The notes below the pieces were generated by a model. The model saw only the letters and a program-made list of their open reading frames with translations. It was not told the origin of the DNA and did not search any database. From NCBI RefSeq assembly GCF_023159225.1, contig NC_063180.1, positions 5,763,297-5,827,296 on the forward strand: 64,000 bases of DNA. Reading direction: 5' to 3'. Shown piece after piece: positions 11,104 to 22,864 of this stretch; positions within the stretch are counted from its first letter, which is position 1, and each line of letters begins with the position of its first letter. The DNA is from Perognathus longimembris pacificus. Taxonomy: Eukaryota > Chordata > Mammalia > Rodentia > Heteromyidae. The position numbers were made by a program, and so were the translations under genes.

Positions 11104-11570
11104 TAGATTGCCTCAAAGGCTTTTTGCATCTGCTCAGTCCAGTGAAATTCTGGGAGGTTTTTGGTGGCTTCATATAGAAGCTTGGCCATCTCAGCGAACC
11201 CAGGTATCCGCCAGTCATTGTTTCCTTCTCTGTTTGGGGTTTTGTGGGCCATGGGATTTTTCTTTATCCACTCCAAGTCTTCTTGGGAATACTGGGGCAC
11301 AAGAGGCAAAGCTCGTGGCCCTGGGTCTACTAGAGTTAATACCTCTGTTCATATAGAAGCTTGACATTCTCAGCAAACCCAGGTATCCACAGCCAGCAAA
11401 AGCCTGCTGTTGCCAGGAACTCTGACTTGTCTGGCTGACTTAGGCACAGGGATTTTCAGCACAGTCTCTTTACGTGCATCTGACAGCCAATGCTTGCCCT
11501 CTTTTAATATGAAGCCCAGATAGGTGACTTCAGGTTTACAAATTTGTGCCTTTTAACATTCTAGTCTGTA
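11104..11570 (-). pseudogene. pol: ERV-A RT thumb/connection remnant, rearranged
   Basis: Minus-strand reading gives RT C-terminal motifs (YLGF...KHW, then PGFAEM...LYEATK and FHWTEQMQKAFEAI). They are interrupted by a copy of the RNase H-proximal block PQYSQEDLEWIKK. The same order occurs in ERV-B (52640-53104). Upstream RT palm, protease and gag are missing. Confidence 0.82.
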
Positions 11571-11774
11571 AAAGCTTTTTCCTGACTGGCTGGGGAACTG
11601 ATCTCTGATGACCTAAAAAAATTACCTTTGCAGGCCTTTTAACAGATCTCAATAAGGACACAATCTCAGGTCTACAAGCTTTCTTTCCTGAACAGATGTA
11701 TCAGCTTAAAATTCTCACTGCCAGTCAGAGCTTTGAGTAGATGTGGGCATTGGGATTTTAAACTATCCTCTCAT

Positions 11775-13250
11775 TTGACAAACTTACCCTTACTAACCAC
11801 TGTCACAGATGACTGGCAAGTTCCTTCCCAGTAGACAGACATGGGCATTAGTAAGGCATGCTTACGAACTATTCTTCTAGGACTTCCCGGCTTTGATTAA
11901 CTTTTGAAAGGCCAAACAGGAGTGACTCTAGGATCTGACACCATCTCTGCCATCCAAGCAGTGGCTTACTGCCTCTGGATGCCCTATCACTTTTGTCCTA
12001 GGAGGAGTGACTTTCCACTGGACTTGGACTCAGGGCCTGAGTGCTGTTCCTCAGCTCTCCAGCTCAAGACTAGCACCCTACCACTTTGAGCTCCACACAA
12101 CTCCGTTCCCAGCACTCTGCTGGCTGGTTAGAGACAAGTCTCTTACAGGGACCTTTCTCTGCCAGGGCTGGCTTTGAACTGCAGATTTCAGATCAGTGAG
12201 TCTTACAAGAGGCCCCTTTATTCCAATTAAAGGCCAAACAGGGTGGTCCACACAGAAATAGTTTCTAAGCATGCTCTTACCTGGAACTTAGTAAGGGCCA
12301 GTATTAGATCTTGACAAACTCGTAGGAATCACCTGTGCTTCTCTGTGGGCCTGCTGGAAACTGTTACAAAAAACCTACAAAGAAGCTGGAATGGCAATTA
12401 AACCTTTTGGTAGCCATAATTCTCCTTTTCTCACTTTGCAATAATTATTTAGGACAATTTTACTTCCAAATTTCTTATGTAGAAATGTATTCTTGATTTC
12501 CAAAGCCTTCTTACTAACCCAACGCTTTAGCTTTTATCTGCATTGGAAAAACTGAAGCTCACAGGCATTCTGAAACCAAGTGCTGCCCTTTGCCTACGGA
12601 CTGCTTGTTTCAAAAGCGCCTCTTTTTTTTTTTTTTCTTCAGTCCCAGTTACTGCATGGCATGAAGACCTTTGAACTCAAATGACAATTTTTCCTTAATG
12701 CAAGAATTACAACTAGAAATACTTATCCATTCAGCTTTCCAATATATTAGTGAGAAACATTGGCCCATTTTGCCATTTCTTCCTACATACATAGAGCTAA
12801 TGAGAGTTTACTTCTATCCCCATTAGTTTAATATATATCCTTTTACATCCAAATTTCTGACACTTAGCTCTGATTTTTTAATTAAACATTTTTAAACTAT
12901 AGTTCCTCTTTAAAACAATGCAATAATCCTTTAAAGCATTTGGTAATGCCCAAACTTGATGACCATTTGAATTTAAACAAACTCACTCAATTTTACATCA
13001 TACTAACAGTCTTGAACATGTTCACACTCACACATGCACACACACATACATATTCAAAAGATCTTAAAGCGCGCAAAATAGGCATCGGTCATACATTTTC
13101 CAGTGGCAAGAGATGTTTTTGCCAATCTTACTCCTGCAGCACACAAATTTTAAGACAAAACCTTTAATATATGATTTTAGCATTCTCCAGCCTCATTTTC
13201 CAGGGCTCGATAGTCTTAGTAAAACATTTTTAGTCTTAGTAAAACATCTT
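11775..13250 (-). other. Shared non-retroviral cassette (ERV-A copy)
   Basis: AT-rich and non-coding, nearly identical to ERV-B 50938-52430 and diverged but clearly similar to ERV-C 37800-39810. It includes an old B1/ID-like SINE (about 12017-12220). No retroviral motif is visible. Confidence 0.8.
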
Positions 13251-13290
13251 AGCACACCAAATAATTTTCTGCTTAAGAAGGCTGGGTGGG

Positions 13291-13496
13291 GGCTGGGGAT
13301 ATAGCCTAGTGGCAAGAGTGCCTGCCTCGGATACACGAGGCCCTAGGTTCGATTCCCCAGCACCACATATACAGAAAACGGCCAGAAGCGGCGCTGTGGC
13401 TCAAGTGGCAGAGTGCTAGCCTTGAGCAGGAAGAAGCCAGGGACAGTGCTCAGGCCCTGAGTCCAAGCCCCAGGACTGGCCAAAAAAAAAAAAAAA
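13291..13496 (+). repeat. SINE carried inside ERV-A
   Basis: A long ID-derived SINE with A-tail, antisense to the provirus. AAGAAGGCTGGGTGGG is repeated at 13275-13290 and 13497-13512. The same insertion with the same duplication lies in ERV-B (50710-50921), so it predates the split of the two copies. Confidence 0.95.
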
Positions 13497-13512
13497 AAGA
13501 AGGCTGGGTGGG

Positions 13513-14290
13513 GGGTCCCCCAGAGTTCTTATTGGGGACACTCACACTGATTGTGAGCTGTCGCTTGTACATCTCATGCAGGTTTGACACAAAAGAGACT
13601 GTCAGACTTATAAACACAGAGACGACAGTGCTGCGCGGTGCGGTCACTCTCTGCCACCTGCGGATGGCTTGGGCTGGCCTCGTGTCTGCTCCTGTCGGCG
13701 GCGGCTGCGGGTCAGGACTCGGGGCTGACGCCTCCATGCCCTGGGCTGCCGGCGCCAGGACTGGTCGGGACCCTCCACAGCGGAGGGCTGAAACATTTTA
13801 AGAAACGCCGAACCCAAGCTGGAATGTCCCTGTCAACTAGTTCCCTCCAGGTGTCTGAGCTATCTCCTTGACCTCCCTCCAGTGAGCTAGGGTCAAATCT
13901 CGGGGGCTAGATGGAGATGTTTAGTTCAAAAGGCTACAAAAAAACAAACACTACAACACACAGGCCTGAGAATAAGAAAAATTATGAGTTGGAGATCTCC
14001 TAGGTTGGCCCACAAGCCTCCTCCTGCTAAGCAGCAGGAGCAGACCTAAGTTGGCCCACCCTCCTGCAAGGGTGCAGGAGGAGTGGACCCAAGTGGACTC
14101 AGAGTCTGGGGCGTCCCCCAGTCTCCCCGGCATTGCCGAGTAAGCGCGTCCGCTTCGACAACCCCTTAAAGAACCCCTTTAAGCAAAAGCAAAATAGACC
14201 AACAGACAAATTACAGGACAAGACAAGTAAACAAATGAATAGCGCTGTTTCCTTACCTTCGGAGTCTGGGGTCTCGGGGGTCTCTGGGTC
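13513..14290 (-). other. ERV-A leader, no gag recognised
   Basis: Sequence between the primer-binding site and the SINE. It contains a roughly 95-codon open frame (13737-13450) that runs into the SINE and matches no retroviral domain I know. No matrix, capsid or zinc-knuckle motif is visible. It may serve as packaging leader (inference). Confidence 0.6.
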
Positions 14291-14291
14291 G

Positions 14292-14309
14292 ATCCCGGAC
14301 AAAACCCCA
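14292..14309 (-). other. ERV-A primer-binding site, tRNA-Pro-like
   Basis: The minus strand reads TGGGGTTTTGTCCGGGAT, 2 nt after the LTR. It matches the usual proline primer site at 15 of 18 positions; the changes form a TTTT block. ERV-B is identical. Confidence 0.8.
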
Positions 14310-14311
14310 AA

Positions 14312-14580
14312 TGTTGTGCCAAGTCATGAGACGACCACCAAGAAGGCCACCGAGACTCAGACGTTCCGAAATGCAAAAGCAAGGCAAGGGGCTGGGGATA
14401 TGGCCTAGTGGCAAGAGAGCTTGCCTCATATACATGAGGCCCTGGGTTCGATTCCCCAGCACCACATATACAGAAAACGGCCAGAAGTGGCGCTGTGGCT
14501 CAAGTGGCAGAGTGCTAGCCTTGAGCAAAAGGAAGCCAGGGACAGTGCTCAGGCCCTGAGTCCAAGGCCCAGGACTGGCC

Positions 14581-14611
<31 letters not shown>

Positions 14612-14968
14612 CAAGGTTTATTCAAGCGAGCTGCAACTCAGGCCACATTCTACCCACCAACACAGCGGAGGTTAGGAGGAAGCCCCGAGCTGTGATTACA
14701 CAGGGCTTATAAAGGCAAAAAACAAAGTTACAACAATCAGGTGTTCAAGCAAGCAAGATTAGGACACAGGTACAAATCTGATTGGCTCAGGGTTTGAGGC
14801 ACTCTGGGGCAGTCAGAGTTAAGCATTTCCAGCGGTTAGAGTTCTAGACCGACTGGGCCCTAATGGACTTGTCCTGGGTTTGCTCACAGGGCCTGCTTAT
14901 CTCAGGTTCGCGTGGTAAAGTGGGGTTTGCTTGGTAAAGTGGGGCCTGACTTCAAAGTCGGCACTTCA
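14312..14968 (-). repeat. ERV-A 5' LTR, interrupted by a SINE
   Basis: About 430 bp of LTR once the SINE (14390-14604) and its duplicated target are subtracted. It carries the same boxes as the 3' LTR. Confidence 0.9.
14390..14604 (+). repeat. SINE inserted in ERV-A 5' LTR
   Basis: A complete long ID-derived SINE with about 25 A. AGCAAGGCAAGG flanks it at 14378-14389 and 14605-14616. It is absent from the other three LTRs, so it came after ERV-A integrated. Confidence 0.95.
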
Positions 14969-15009
14969 TACAATTGAGCCACACCTCCTACTTCTTGAAC
15001 ACTGTTAGT

Positions 15010-15683
15010 TAGCATCATGACCCTAGGCTGGTCCCTGCCTCTCTCAGGACTCCAGGTTACTACTGATAACAGAAGGTTCTTGAACCTTTTCTTTCCTTTT
15101 ATATTACTTTAGTCTGGAATCTCTTAGCATAGATGAGATCTTTCTACCCCTCTTTGGGCCTCCTTAGGCCTTTGGGCTTATTTTTAATTAACCAGCCTGA
15201 ACGTCAGGAATGTAAGTACTTACAGGTCAATCAGCAATAGTGCAGCCACTTTCCCCCTAGGCCCAAGCCTGCTCCCTCCACCTCCCTCCCAACCCCTGCC
15301 TCTGCTGGGCAGCCTATGGTGGGCCAAAGCCCCAGAGGTTCAGCAGGCTGTTGGCTGGACAGTTCCCAGGTGCTGCCAGCAAGCTGGGAATGTAACTGGC
15401 TAAGCTGGGAGGAGGGCAGGCATGTCTTTGCCAACAACAGAAGGTAGCATAGGAGCCATCTGTCTGGGAAGACATCCACTTTCACCTGAGTTTCCTCCGT
15501 CCCTCCAGATCTGAGAGTCTAGAACCCTTCTAGCGCATGGGGTTCCAGATTCTCCACCATCTAGAAAATGAGTCGCAGCTGCTAGTTCTAAATAAACACA
15601 TTCCCAATAGCCCTTTCCTGGAGGCTCGCCTCTGCTGGAGAACAGCTTGAACTCAGCACTCAATCACTTGAAATAAAAAGATA
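15010..15683. other. Unique sequence, no gene recognised
   Basis: No repeat, promoter or coding signal that I can support; short chance frames only. Confidence 0.4.
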
Positions 15684-16019
<336 letters not shown>

Positions 16020-16140
16020 GAGGGCCGGACCCTAGCCTGCTCTGTCACCAGTTAGAGTGACACAAGTCAGTAATGGATTATTGTCACCTCTGTTTCCTCC
16101 AGAGACTTGCACCTCTACCCTGCCCCCTCTCTCTCTTTCT

Positions 16141-16362
16141 TGCTCTCTCTCTCTCTTTCTTATGCCAGAACTCAGAGCCTCATGCTTTTGCTCATCTTTT
16201 TTTGCTGAAGACTAGCACTCTACCACTTGAGCCACAGTTCTACTTCTGGCCTTTTGCTGGTTAATTGGAGCTAAGACTTTCCTGCTCAGGCTGGCTTCTA
16301 ACCGTGGTCTTTAGATCTCTACCTTCTGAGTAGCTAGGATTACAGGCGTGGGCCCTGGTGGC
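16141..16362 (-). repeat. SINE, B1/ID-composite type
   Basis: CT-rich tail, antisense ID half ('gcactctaccacttgagcca'), then B1 half ending 'gctaggattacaggcgtggg'. Confidence 0.78.
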
Positions 16363-16473
16363 TGGAATCAGTTTATCTGTAGAAGGGAAGTAGTAACAAC
16401 ATCTTTCTTACAGAGGGAATGTGACAAAGGAGATGATGTAGGCAAAGCCATTTTCACAAAGCTTGGCTCAGTA

Positions 16474-16476
<3 letters not shown>

Positions 16477-16504
<28 letters not shown>

Positions 16505-16698
16505 TTGGCCAGTCCTGGGCCTTGGACTCAGGGCCTGAGCACTGTCCCTGGCTTCTTCCCGCTCAAGGCTAGCACTCTGCCACTTGAGCCACAGCGCCGC
16601 TTCTGGCCGTTTTCTGTATATGTGGTGCTGGGGAATCGAACCTAGGGCCTCGTGTATCCGAGGCAGGCACTCTTGCCACTAGGCTATATCCCCAGCCC
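16477..16698 (-). repeat. Long ID-derived SINE with (TA)n and TSD
   Basis: A TA run (16477-16496) and poly-T precede 'ggccagtcctgggccttgga'. TGGCTCAGTATAT is repeated at 16464-16476 and 16699-16711, so the TA run lies inside the insertion tail. Confidence 0.9.
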
Positions 16699-16711
16699 TG
16701 GCTCAGTATAT

Positions 16712-17540
16712 TTTATTATTATTATTATTTATAATTATTTATATTCATTTACTTCTCTTACCCCAACCAAATAGTGGAGCAAATAGAAAAGCTTATATTA
16801 TGCTTCTGGTGGCCTATATTTGTAGAATGATCTATTTCTTAAGTTACACATTAACTTAAGGTCTCATTAAGTGGCTCACTGCCTCGGGCAGCAGATTACT
16901 TATAAATAGTGTAATATTTAGTGGCTCCTTAGCTTTGCAGTCAGACATTATTAATGGTGCATGACTTTGACCATGCACCCCCGTCTGCTTACATATGCGA
17001 ACATTGACTGATAGATCAAGGTACTACCCAAACATGAGAGGTGGTCCTATGATTTTTTTTGAAAAACATAAACACAAAATGAAAAGGGAGATCATCCAAG
17101 TTTCCTTCCACCCAAGAATGAAGAAGAACATATTCCAAGGGTTGGTAAATGGGTTCCGGTTCATTTAAACCTAGTCATGGCCTAAGTATCCCTCTAGAAC
17201 ACCTTCGGAAAATGACATCAGTCCTGGTAGATAATCTGCTGAGCCTTTCACTTGGCAAAGAAAGGACTGATTTTCCAATAGCTAGCTAGTCCAGTGGTTG
17301 GGGGATGGAGGCAGGAAGGCGGCCCTGTGACTTAGACTTAGCACAGTTTCCTGGATTCCATTGCTGTGTGTGGTACGCCAGGTGTGGGCGGCTGGGGGAG
17401 GCATTGGCAGAAGCCGGGGGAAGAGGGCAGGTGTGAAGGTGGGAAGAATACATGAGGGAGTGCAACAGCCGAGCGGTGATTTGAAGGTGGTCTACTTGTC
17501 CACATTGCAGCCCAGCCAAAGCTCTTCACATATCACATTT
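16712..17540. other. AT-rich unique sequence, possible conserved non-coding element
   Basis: It contains ATTAAC/TTAAG-rich tracts and a perfect 8-bp inverted repeat (GGTGCATG at 16956-16963, CATGCACC at 16972-16979). No coding signal. Conservation is only suspected from composition. Confidence 0.3.
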
Positions 17541-17545
17541 GGCTT

Positions 17546-17607
<62 letters not shown>

Positions 17608-17830
17608 TGGACTTGGGGGTGGAGCTCATGGCCTAAACAGTCCCTGAGATACGTTGCTCAAGGCTGGCGCTCTACCACTTGAACCATAGCTCCACTTAGG
17701 AGTTTTTAGGGAGTTCATTGGAGCCTGTGGACATTCTTGTTCCTGCTGGCTTCAAACCATGATCCTTAGATCTCAGCCTTTTAAACGACCAGGATTGCAG
17801 GCATGAGCTACGAGGACCCAGTCTCACATG
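17541..17830 (-). repeat. (TG)n microsatellite at the tail of a composite SINE
   Basis: TG run 17550-17600, then antisense ID half ('gctctaccacttgaaccata') and antisense B1 half ending near 'ccaggattgcaggcatgagc'. Confidence 0.8.
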
Positions 17831-19524
17831 TGGCTTTCTGACTAAAAATGAAGTGTAAGGTGTGAGTGTCCTGGAATGGTTAAGAATATGGCTATTCATG
17901 CCTTCACATCCAGGGAAACGACCCAAGTGCAGTACCTTGCCTGTGCCCCAGGCCCTGTCCCTTACACACGCCATGTCCAGGGAGGCTCAGTTCCATGCCT
18001 GCCAGACACCCGGCGGCAGGCCCCCTCCGAGCCTGGGCTGCCCACACAGCACAGGCCCGCTTCTGGGTCCAGATTCACTCCTGCTACCAAGAGTAAGAGT
18101 TCCGGAAAATTCTCCAACCAGCAGTCTGCTGTGTGGTTTGGTAGAGCAAAGTTTGGGTTGTCCCTTGATTTCTGTTACATCCACAGGGAGCCCCTGGCTT
18201 CCTGGCGACTCCCCACATCACAGACCATAATGACTGGCAGAAACCTTCCACACCAATGTGGCCAACCCTCCCAGAGGGGCAGAGAGCAAACAAGGGCTGT
18301 GGCAGAGAGGTGTGCCTACAACTGTCGGGGAGACAGCACCCCTCATCCCAACCATCTCCTTTGGTTCCTGCAGCCATTTCTTTTGTACCAGATGTCTGCT
18401 CTGTCTGTGCCAAGTGAGCAGTGGAGAAGTGACTGAGCGAGTCACTACCCCTCTGCTTCACACTGCTCAAAGCACTCAGTGCACCCAGAAAGATGGGCAG
18501 ACGGAGCCCAAGGGAGCGGACAGTCAGTGCTGGCATTGTCTGGCCCCTTGCCGGAGGTTTGGTTTCTCTGCAAGCCCTCTCAGCTGCTCCTGGGCCGGGC
18601 CCCCACAACGTACACGCAGCTCAGCACCCATACCCCCAGCCCAGGCCCACTGCCCGCCATCCACAGTGCATGGTCACGACTGCCCCTCTTCCAGGCCTCC
18701 GTACCACGGTGGTCTCCCCTTTCTGGGTTGGTAAATAAAGCCACGGCTCAGAGATGGTGAGCCTTGATGATTCCTTGAGGACCAGCCTGGACTGAGAGCG
18801 AGCACTTGCGGGGGTCGAGGGCTGTGACCAGCAAGGCGAGGGGCCACAGAAAGATGCCAGGCAGCACCTATGCCACACGAGTCAAATGGTTCCAAGTGTC
18901 CTGGGACACAGCTTCTGAAAGGTCCCACTTTCCATGGACCCCAAACACTGCAGGGCTGCTATGCATGCCAACCACAGGGTGATGCCCCCTGGGCACCTGA
19001 TAGTCCCTCAAGGGCATAAGAAGCGGCATGAGGGTTGAAGGGTCTCCATTCTCAGCAGTCACCCGGCTCCTGTGGTCCCCAGCCCCCCACTCTGCAGTCA
19101 CCAGGCCTCCTGAGGACAGGGAGTAAGAGTATGCCAAGCCCCCGACACGCAGCCTGTGCACAGACGCTCCAAGCGCCAGGTTTCTATGATCGTCCTGCTA
19201 GCTGGGTGTCACTGCATCATCACAGGGGACAGGGAGAGCCCTTCCCCACAGGACTGCAGGAATCTGTGGAAAGTTAGACCTGTAGGGGCTCTCAGCCCTG
19301 CCTGTCTGCTAGGTGGGTTTGCTCAGTGACAGAGGGTGACAGAGAGCAGTGAAGTTAGGATGGACGCAAAGAAAACAGCAGGATGGGGTTGAGAGACAAG
19401 AGGGCGATCATGGAGGAACAGCAGGCACAGAGCCAGACATCCTGTACCTTGCTCAGATTTTGTGACCTTGGGACATCATCTCACCTTGAACTTCATTTAC
19501 TCAGAGTAAAATAGAACTATAGAG
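17831..19524. other. Unique GC-moderate sequence, no gene recognised
   Basis: It has overlapping long open frames on opposite strands (186 codons plus, 174 codons minus near 17.9-18.6 kb). Neither has a recognisable domain or codon pattern, and overlap on both strands points to chance openness in stop-poor sequence. Confidence 0.4.
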
Positions 19525-19636
19525 CTGGGTGCGGGGGTGTGGGGGTGTATGTCTGAAATCCAAGCACTTGGAGGATTTCAAGTTCAAGATCAGCCTGGAC
19601 TACATGTGAGACCCTGCCTCAAAAAACCTCTGTCTC
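19525..19636 (+). repeat. B1-like monomer
   Basis: 'gctgggtgcgggggtgtggg' head and 'gcctggactacatgtgagac' body, A-rich tail. Its tail was the target for the L1 that follows. Confidence 0.8.
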
Positions 19637-19759
19637 GGGGAGGGGGGAATGAGGGAGGAGGTAAAAAACAGTACAAGAAATGTATCCAATGCCTAACGTA
19701 TGGAAGTGTAACCTCTCTGTACCTCAGTTTGAAAATAAAAAATAAAAAACCAACAACAG
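19637..19759 (+). mobile_element. 123-bp L1 3' end with 13-bp TSD
   Basis: The plus strand reads 'gtacaagaaatgtatccaat...cctaacgtatg', the sense of the L1 3'UTR end seen antisense at 31.55 kb, ending in an A-rich tail. AAACCTCTGTCTC occurs at about 19624-19636 and 19760-19772. Confidence 0.85.
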
Positions 19760-19772
19760 AAACCTCTGTCTC

Positions 19773-19825
19773 TGTCTCTCTTTCTGTCTGTCTGTGTGTC
19801 TGTTCTTCTCTCTCTCTCACACACA

Positions 19826-19857
<32 letters not shown>

Positions 19858-19862
19858 TACTC
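19773..19862 (+). repeat. (CTGT)n/(CT)n/(CA)n microsatellite
   Basis: Compound repeat next to the L1 and SINE tails. Confidence 0.93.
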
Positions 19863-20438
19863 AGTCACTCACACATACTTACCACCACAGGCTGTAAGGG
19901 AGAGTATACAGGATGGTAGTCATTACACAGCCAGGGCTCATAAATGCTCGTTCCCTTCTGGTAGAGTGTAAGACGTGGCTTTTACCATCTCTTTTCCCAA
20001 CAACAGGGAAAAGAACAGGTCAGTATCCTCCCCCCCACCCCCAGTACTCCCTGGCCCATTAAGCTCTAACAAGCTCATTTCCACGCCTTGGAAACTGCTT
20101 AGCTTAGGAATGGAATGTTCTGGGCCCCACTGATGTATTTTCAGATTACTTTCCTTGGGCCGCACTCTCTTCCATAGCAGAGCTCTGCCAGGCTGGGTTA
20201 TACCATGGGCCAAGAGAGTAAGAAGACCTGCCCACCTTGCCCACTCTGCCAGAGTTGCAGGATGTGCATTTGTGGAACTGGGAGGGGGAGAAGTGGGACT
20301 GTTCAGGGGAACCAATACTGTGGATGTTGGCAGCCTTGGCCCTATTTCTTTGGATAAGAAGAGTGGCTGTGCCAGGCTTCGGTCAGTGGCGAGGAGAGCT
20401 GCAGATGCCAGTCATTCAACCAGCTCTTTTCCTGATGG

Positions 20439-20454
20439 CCAGCAGAGGGCGCCA
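20439..20454 (+). promoter_or_regulatory. Candidate CTCF site
   Basis: CCAGCAGAGGGCGCCA fits the CTCF core consensus at every strong position and lies in unique sequence. Confidence 0.6.
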
Positions 20455-22848
20455 GGTTCCCAAGTACCAATCCACCTTGCTTTTGAGCTCTGAGAGGATG
20501 CTACCCACAACCAATTTACCTGCATACTGAACACAGGGTCTACCTGGCTGGTGTGAGCTCAGAGAGAGGCTGCCACCCTGCACAAACCTCCCTCTGAGCT
20601 CAAAGGCACCTTCATGGATGGCAGGTGTTAACTTCCAGTTCTCCTCTGGAGAGGACACAGAGAGACTGGCATGAGTTCACAAGAGGCTTCAAGAGAGCAA
20701 AACACGGCTCAGAATGTTTGAGTTATTGGCCAGCATCCTCCAGCTGCTAGATGGTTGTGCCTGGTTTGAACTTCAGTCAAGCTCCCAACACTCTTCAGCC
20801 TGCTTCTTAATGGTGTGCCTTAGAACCAGACACCCCAGGAGAAGTGGGGCACCTCTCAGGGGATGTGGCAGGCATGTCCTCACCTGTGCCTGAGGGCTCC
20901 TGCCCCAGCTCTCCCTGCCTGCCCCTCTGCTCATGCCCTCCTCCTCCCTCCTCCCCCCCCACCCCCCAGGAACCATCTTGTCACCAAAGGTCCGACAGCA
21001 AGCCTTCCTGACAAGGCTGACCTTTGCTCACCCAGAAGCCCCTTTGAACACGTTCACCTTCCACTAGAGGCCTCTCATGATGAAAATTGCTCATACACAA
21101 GGAACAATTCAAAGGCTTACTGAGAATTAGGTGCAACCAGTCCATGTGCCGAATTAATGCTGAAACCATGACTCTGAACCCTTGCTGCTAGCCACATTTC
21201 TCCAATCTGCCACCACAGGATTCTAGTGGCAGACATGATACTGCCACACGTGGGATGACCCCTTGTCTTGGGTGCTCACTGCATCCTGTAAGGCTTCCCC
21301 TCCCCCAGGTGGCTCTCTGTGCACGCTGTGGGTCTCAGCTGGGTGAAGACATGGGTTGGAGCTAATAGGAGTTCTCTGTGTCCAACCATCTGGCTCCCAG
21401 GTGTGGGGTGTGGTGGCATAACAAGCACTCCTATTTTACAGAGAGAAGTACAGGCTTTGGGAGGAAGGGCTTGCTGGATGCTCTGAGCCAGGAAGGCCAG
21501 TGGCTCTGCTGCTCTTCTGGGTGTTTGTGCACGATGAAGGGGCTGTGTGCAAAGCCATGCCTCCACCCTGGTTCCTGACCCTGCTTCATTACCGTACAGC
21601 TATGGCAGAAGTCTCTGGGGGGCAACGGCAAGGTGTCAGCATGGCTGCTCCCTCCCAGGGGCACAGGGACAGTCCATTTCCTCAGCTCTGCTGGCATCTG
21701 GAAGCTCATGGCTCCTTTCTCCATCAGTATGTCTTGCTAGGTCCTCCTTCTCCCTGCCCCCCCCACCTCTCTGCTCCTCTCCCACTTCCTTCTCAGAAGG
21801 ACCTAGGTAATTACATCCAGGATCATCTTCCCAGGTGAAGTAATCATCCCTTGCAGTGCAAGTACCTCCTGCTCAGTGTGTGGGTCAGCTTCCTGGTACA
21901 GTAACAAATACCTGGACGGTCAATTTACAAAGCAAACAAGTAGATTGGGACTCACAGTCCCCATGTGTGGGCAGCCAGCCAGTGGCTTTGGACCTGTGGT
22001 GAATGAGCACATCATGACCCTGGCACATGGTGAAGCAAAACTTCTCACCTCAGTTTTAGGAGGTGAAAGAGAGGGAGAGGAAGGGACTAGGGTCCCACAA
22101 TCCTCTTTCCTGTGACCTGACGTGACTTCTTAGAGCTTTCCCCACCTCCCAGCAGTGCCACTCTAGGGACAAGGTCTTTCACACTCAGGCCTTCATGGGA
22201 TGCTTAGGTTCCAAACTACAGCACCATATTTTGGAGCTGGGAGTTAGGACACCGGGGAGAGGCGAGTTCTGCCTACTGCCATGACACTCCGGGCAGGGAC
22301 ACACACTGACCATGGGGCTGAAGGCATCCTTGGACCTTGCTCTCTCAGACTGAAAAAAGAGGCATGTATGGAGGTGGGGCAGGCATGTGTGTGTATGGTG
22401 GGGAGGGTGTTTGAAAAGGCAGACCACAGGGCCTGGACTGGCCAGGCACCAGAATCTGCCTGAGGTCCTTCTACCCTGCTCTGCCACTCACAAATGTCTT
22501 CCAGCCGCCCCTTAGGGATGAAGGCGGACACTTCCCACTGCAGCCTCTCTGCATCTGGATGGACACGGCTTGTCTCCAGACCATCTGTGTGTTGGAATCT
22601 CTTCAGGGGCTTTGCAGCCCCCATGTCCCAGCCTGCTGCTGAAATGGAGAATATCTACCAGTGCCCAGGGACCCTCATGGGCAGGGAGCCTGGGCCCCCG
22701 TGCACCCCATCACAGGGCCACCACATTGTTCCTGGCAGCAGGCAGGAGTGGGAATCCACCCAGAGGTCCACAGGAGGCCTTGTCCTCCACTGCTAGGGGG
22801 AGTGGGCAAGGCAGGTGGCCCAGGGTCCTTACCCCAGTGTACACTGGA

Positions 22849-22864
22849 TGGCAGTAGAGGGCAG
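22849..22864 (+). promoter_or_regulatory. Weaker candidate CTCF site
   Basis: TGGCAGTAGAGGGCAG matches the core with one weak position. Same orientation as the site at 20439. Confidence 0.35.

Larger units (their letters stand above)
8643..14968 (-). mobile_element. ERV-A: internally deleted gammaretrovirus-type provirus
   Basis: In minus-strand order: 5' LTR (14968-14312, with a SINE inside), primer-binding site (14309-14292), leader (to about 13513), a SINE (13291-13496), a non-retroviral cassette (about 13250-11775), RT and RNase H remnants (11570-10630), integrase (10630-9601), a short env-region remnant, polypurine tract (9092-9074), and 3' LTR (9073-8643). The flanks TACC (8639-8642) and TACA (14969-14972) fit a 4-bp duplication with one change. 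No intact gene remains. Internally it is about 98-99% identical to ERV-B by eye, including the same deletions, SINE and nonsense codon, so both came from one defective source. ERV-A additionally has a stop and a 1-bp deletion in integrase that ERV-B lacks. Confidence 0.92.

Noticed and set aside
8643..14968. ERV-A and ERV-B as one segmental inverted duplication
   Set aside because: The flanking DNA differs completely and each copy has its own target duplication, so they are separate integrations.
17876..18608. Overlapping 186-codon (+) and 174-codon (-) open frames
   Set aside because: Open on both strands at once, no domain, no splice context, low-complexity composition; likely stop-poor sequence rather than a gene.
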